From contig OU862912.1 of the NCBI GenBank assembly GCA_917880885.1, positions 50,269,117-50,333,116 on the forward strand: a DNA stretch of 64,000 nt, read 5' to 3'. Under the pieces are notes generated by a model, which saw only the letters and a program-made list of their open reading frames with translations, was not told where the DNA came from and did not search any database. This document shows positions 63,885 through 64,000 of this stretch, one piece after another. Made by a program: the position numbers and the translations under genes. This stretch comes from Limnephilus marmoratus (Eukaryota; Arthropoda; Insecta; Trichoptera; Limnephilidae). Positions within the stretch are counted from its first letter, which is position 1; each line of letters starts with the position of its first letter.

Positions 63885-64000
63885 TAACCTTTGTCGGGCT
63901 TCTTTATCGAGAAGTAAGACTCTCGACTAGCGATCCGGTGGGCGCGGGTTCAAATCCCGGGGTGGGCAAGTAAATTTAAATTGAATGATTAACGCTATTT
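63885..64000 (+). mobile_element. tRNA-headed SINE, copy 9, cut by window edge
   Basis: Head AGTAAGACTCTCGACTAGCG with the B box GGTTCAAATCC at about 63948, then GTGGGCAAGTAAATTTAAAT. Closest in layout to copy 1 at 20563. Confidence 0.75.

Overview
This 64 kb window looks like heterochromatin-like or intergenic DNA of an insect. The evidence is a 5S rRNA gene close to the insect type, an AT-rich background, and a transposable-element (TE) mix of CR1/Jockey-type and RTE-type LINEs, a CsRn1/Kabuki-type Ty3/gypsy element, a Penelope-like GIY-YIG fragment, hAT and piggyBac-like elements, Helitron-like repeats and tRNA-derived SINEs. I cannot fix the order; Lepidoptera or Hemiptera would both fit. 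I found no convincing single-copy host protein gene. Almost every sizeable ORF is a TE protein or a relic of one. Family assignments come from motifs read by eye, not from database searches.

Region by region. 1-2.8 kb: 3' part of a LINE that runs in from the left edge. 3.6-5.6 kb: a 5S rRNA gene whose 3' end and spacer are tandemly duplicated together with the terminus of a TTAA-flanked piggyBac-like element, then a Helitron-like repeat with a purine-only block. 5.7-10.8 kb: a nest of DNA transposons (hAT in hAT, plus a small hAT MITE, a LINE and a 440 bp palindrome), three of them still with 8 bp target duplications. 11-35 kb: old LINE, SINE, MITE and Helitron relics. 35-48 kb: a hAT relic, a Penelope-like endonuclease fragment, LINE relics, a piggyBac-like MITE with perfect TTAA flanks, a foldback element, and a TIR element carrying a tRNA-like Pol III promoter.

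48.1-58.7 kb is the youngest and clearest structure. A Ty3/gypsy retrotransposon (LTRs differing by one substitution and one T) sits inside an older MITE whose empty-site relatives are also in the window. The gag gene of the retrotransposon is itself split by an apparently intact two-ORF LINE on the opposite strand.

59-64 kb: a decayed YqaJ-type recombinase/exonuclease gene, a 757 bp head-to-head palindrome built from Helitron 5' ends, a Helitron with a textbook 3' hairpin and CTAG end, and the head of a SINE cut by the window edge.

The elements form a parasitic network. The CR1-like LINE at 7.7-9.5 kb ends in a double stem-loop tail that is shared, in varying states of decay, with several copies of a short non-autonomous retroelement. 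Nine copies of one tRNA-headed SINE are scattered throughout. A small hairpin of the CTGANGA-stem-GAAAC type occurs at four unrelated sites with stem-preserving changes.
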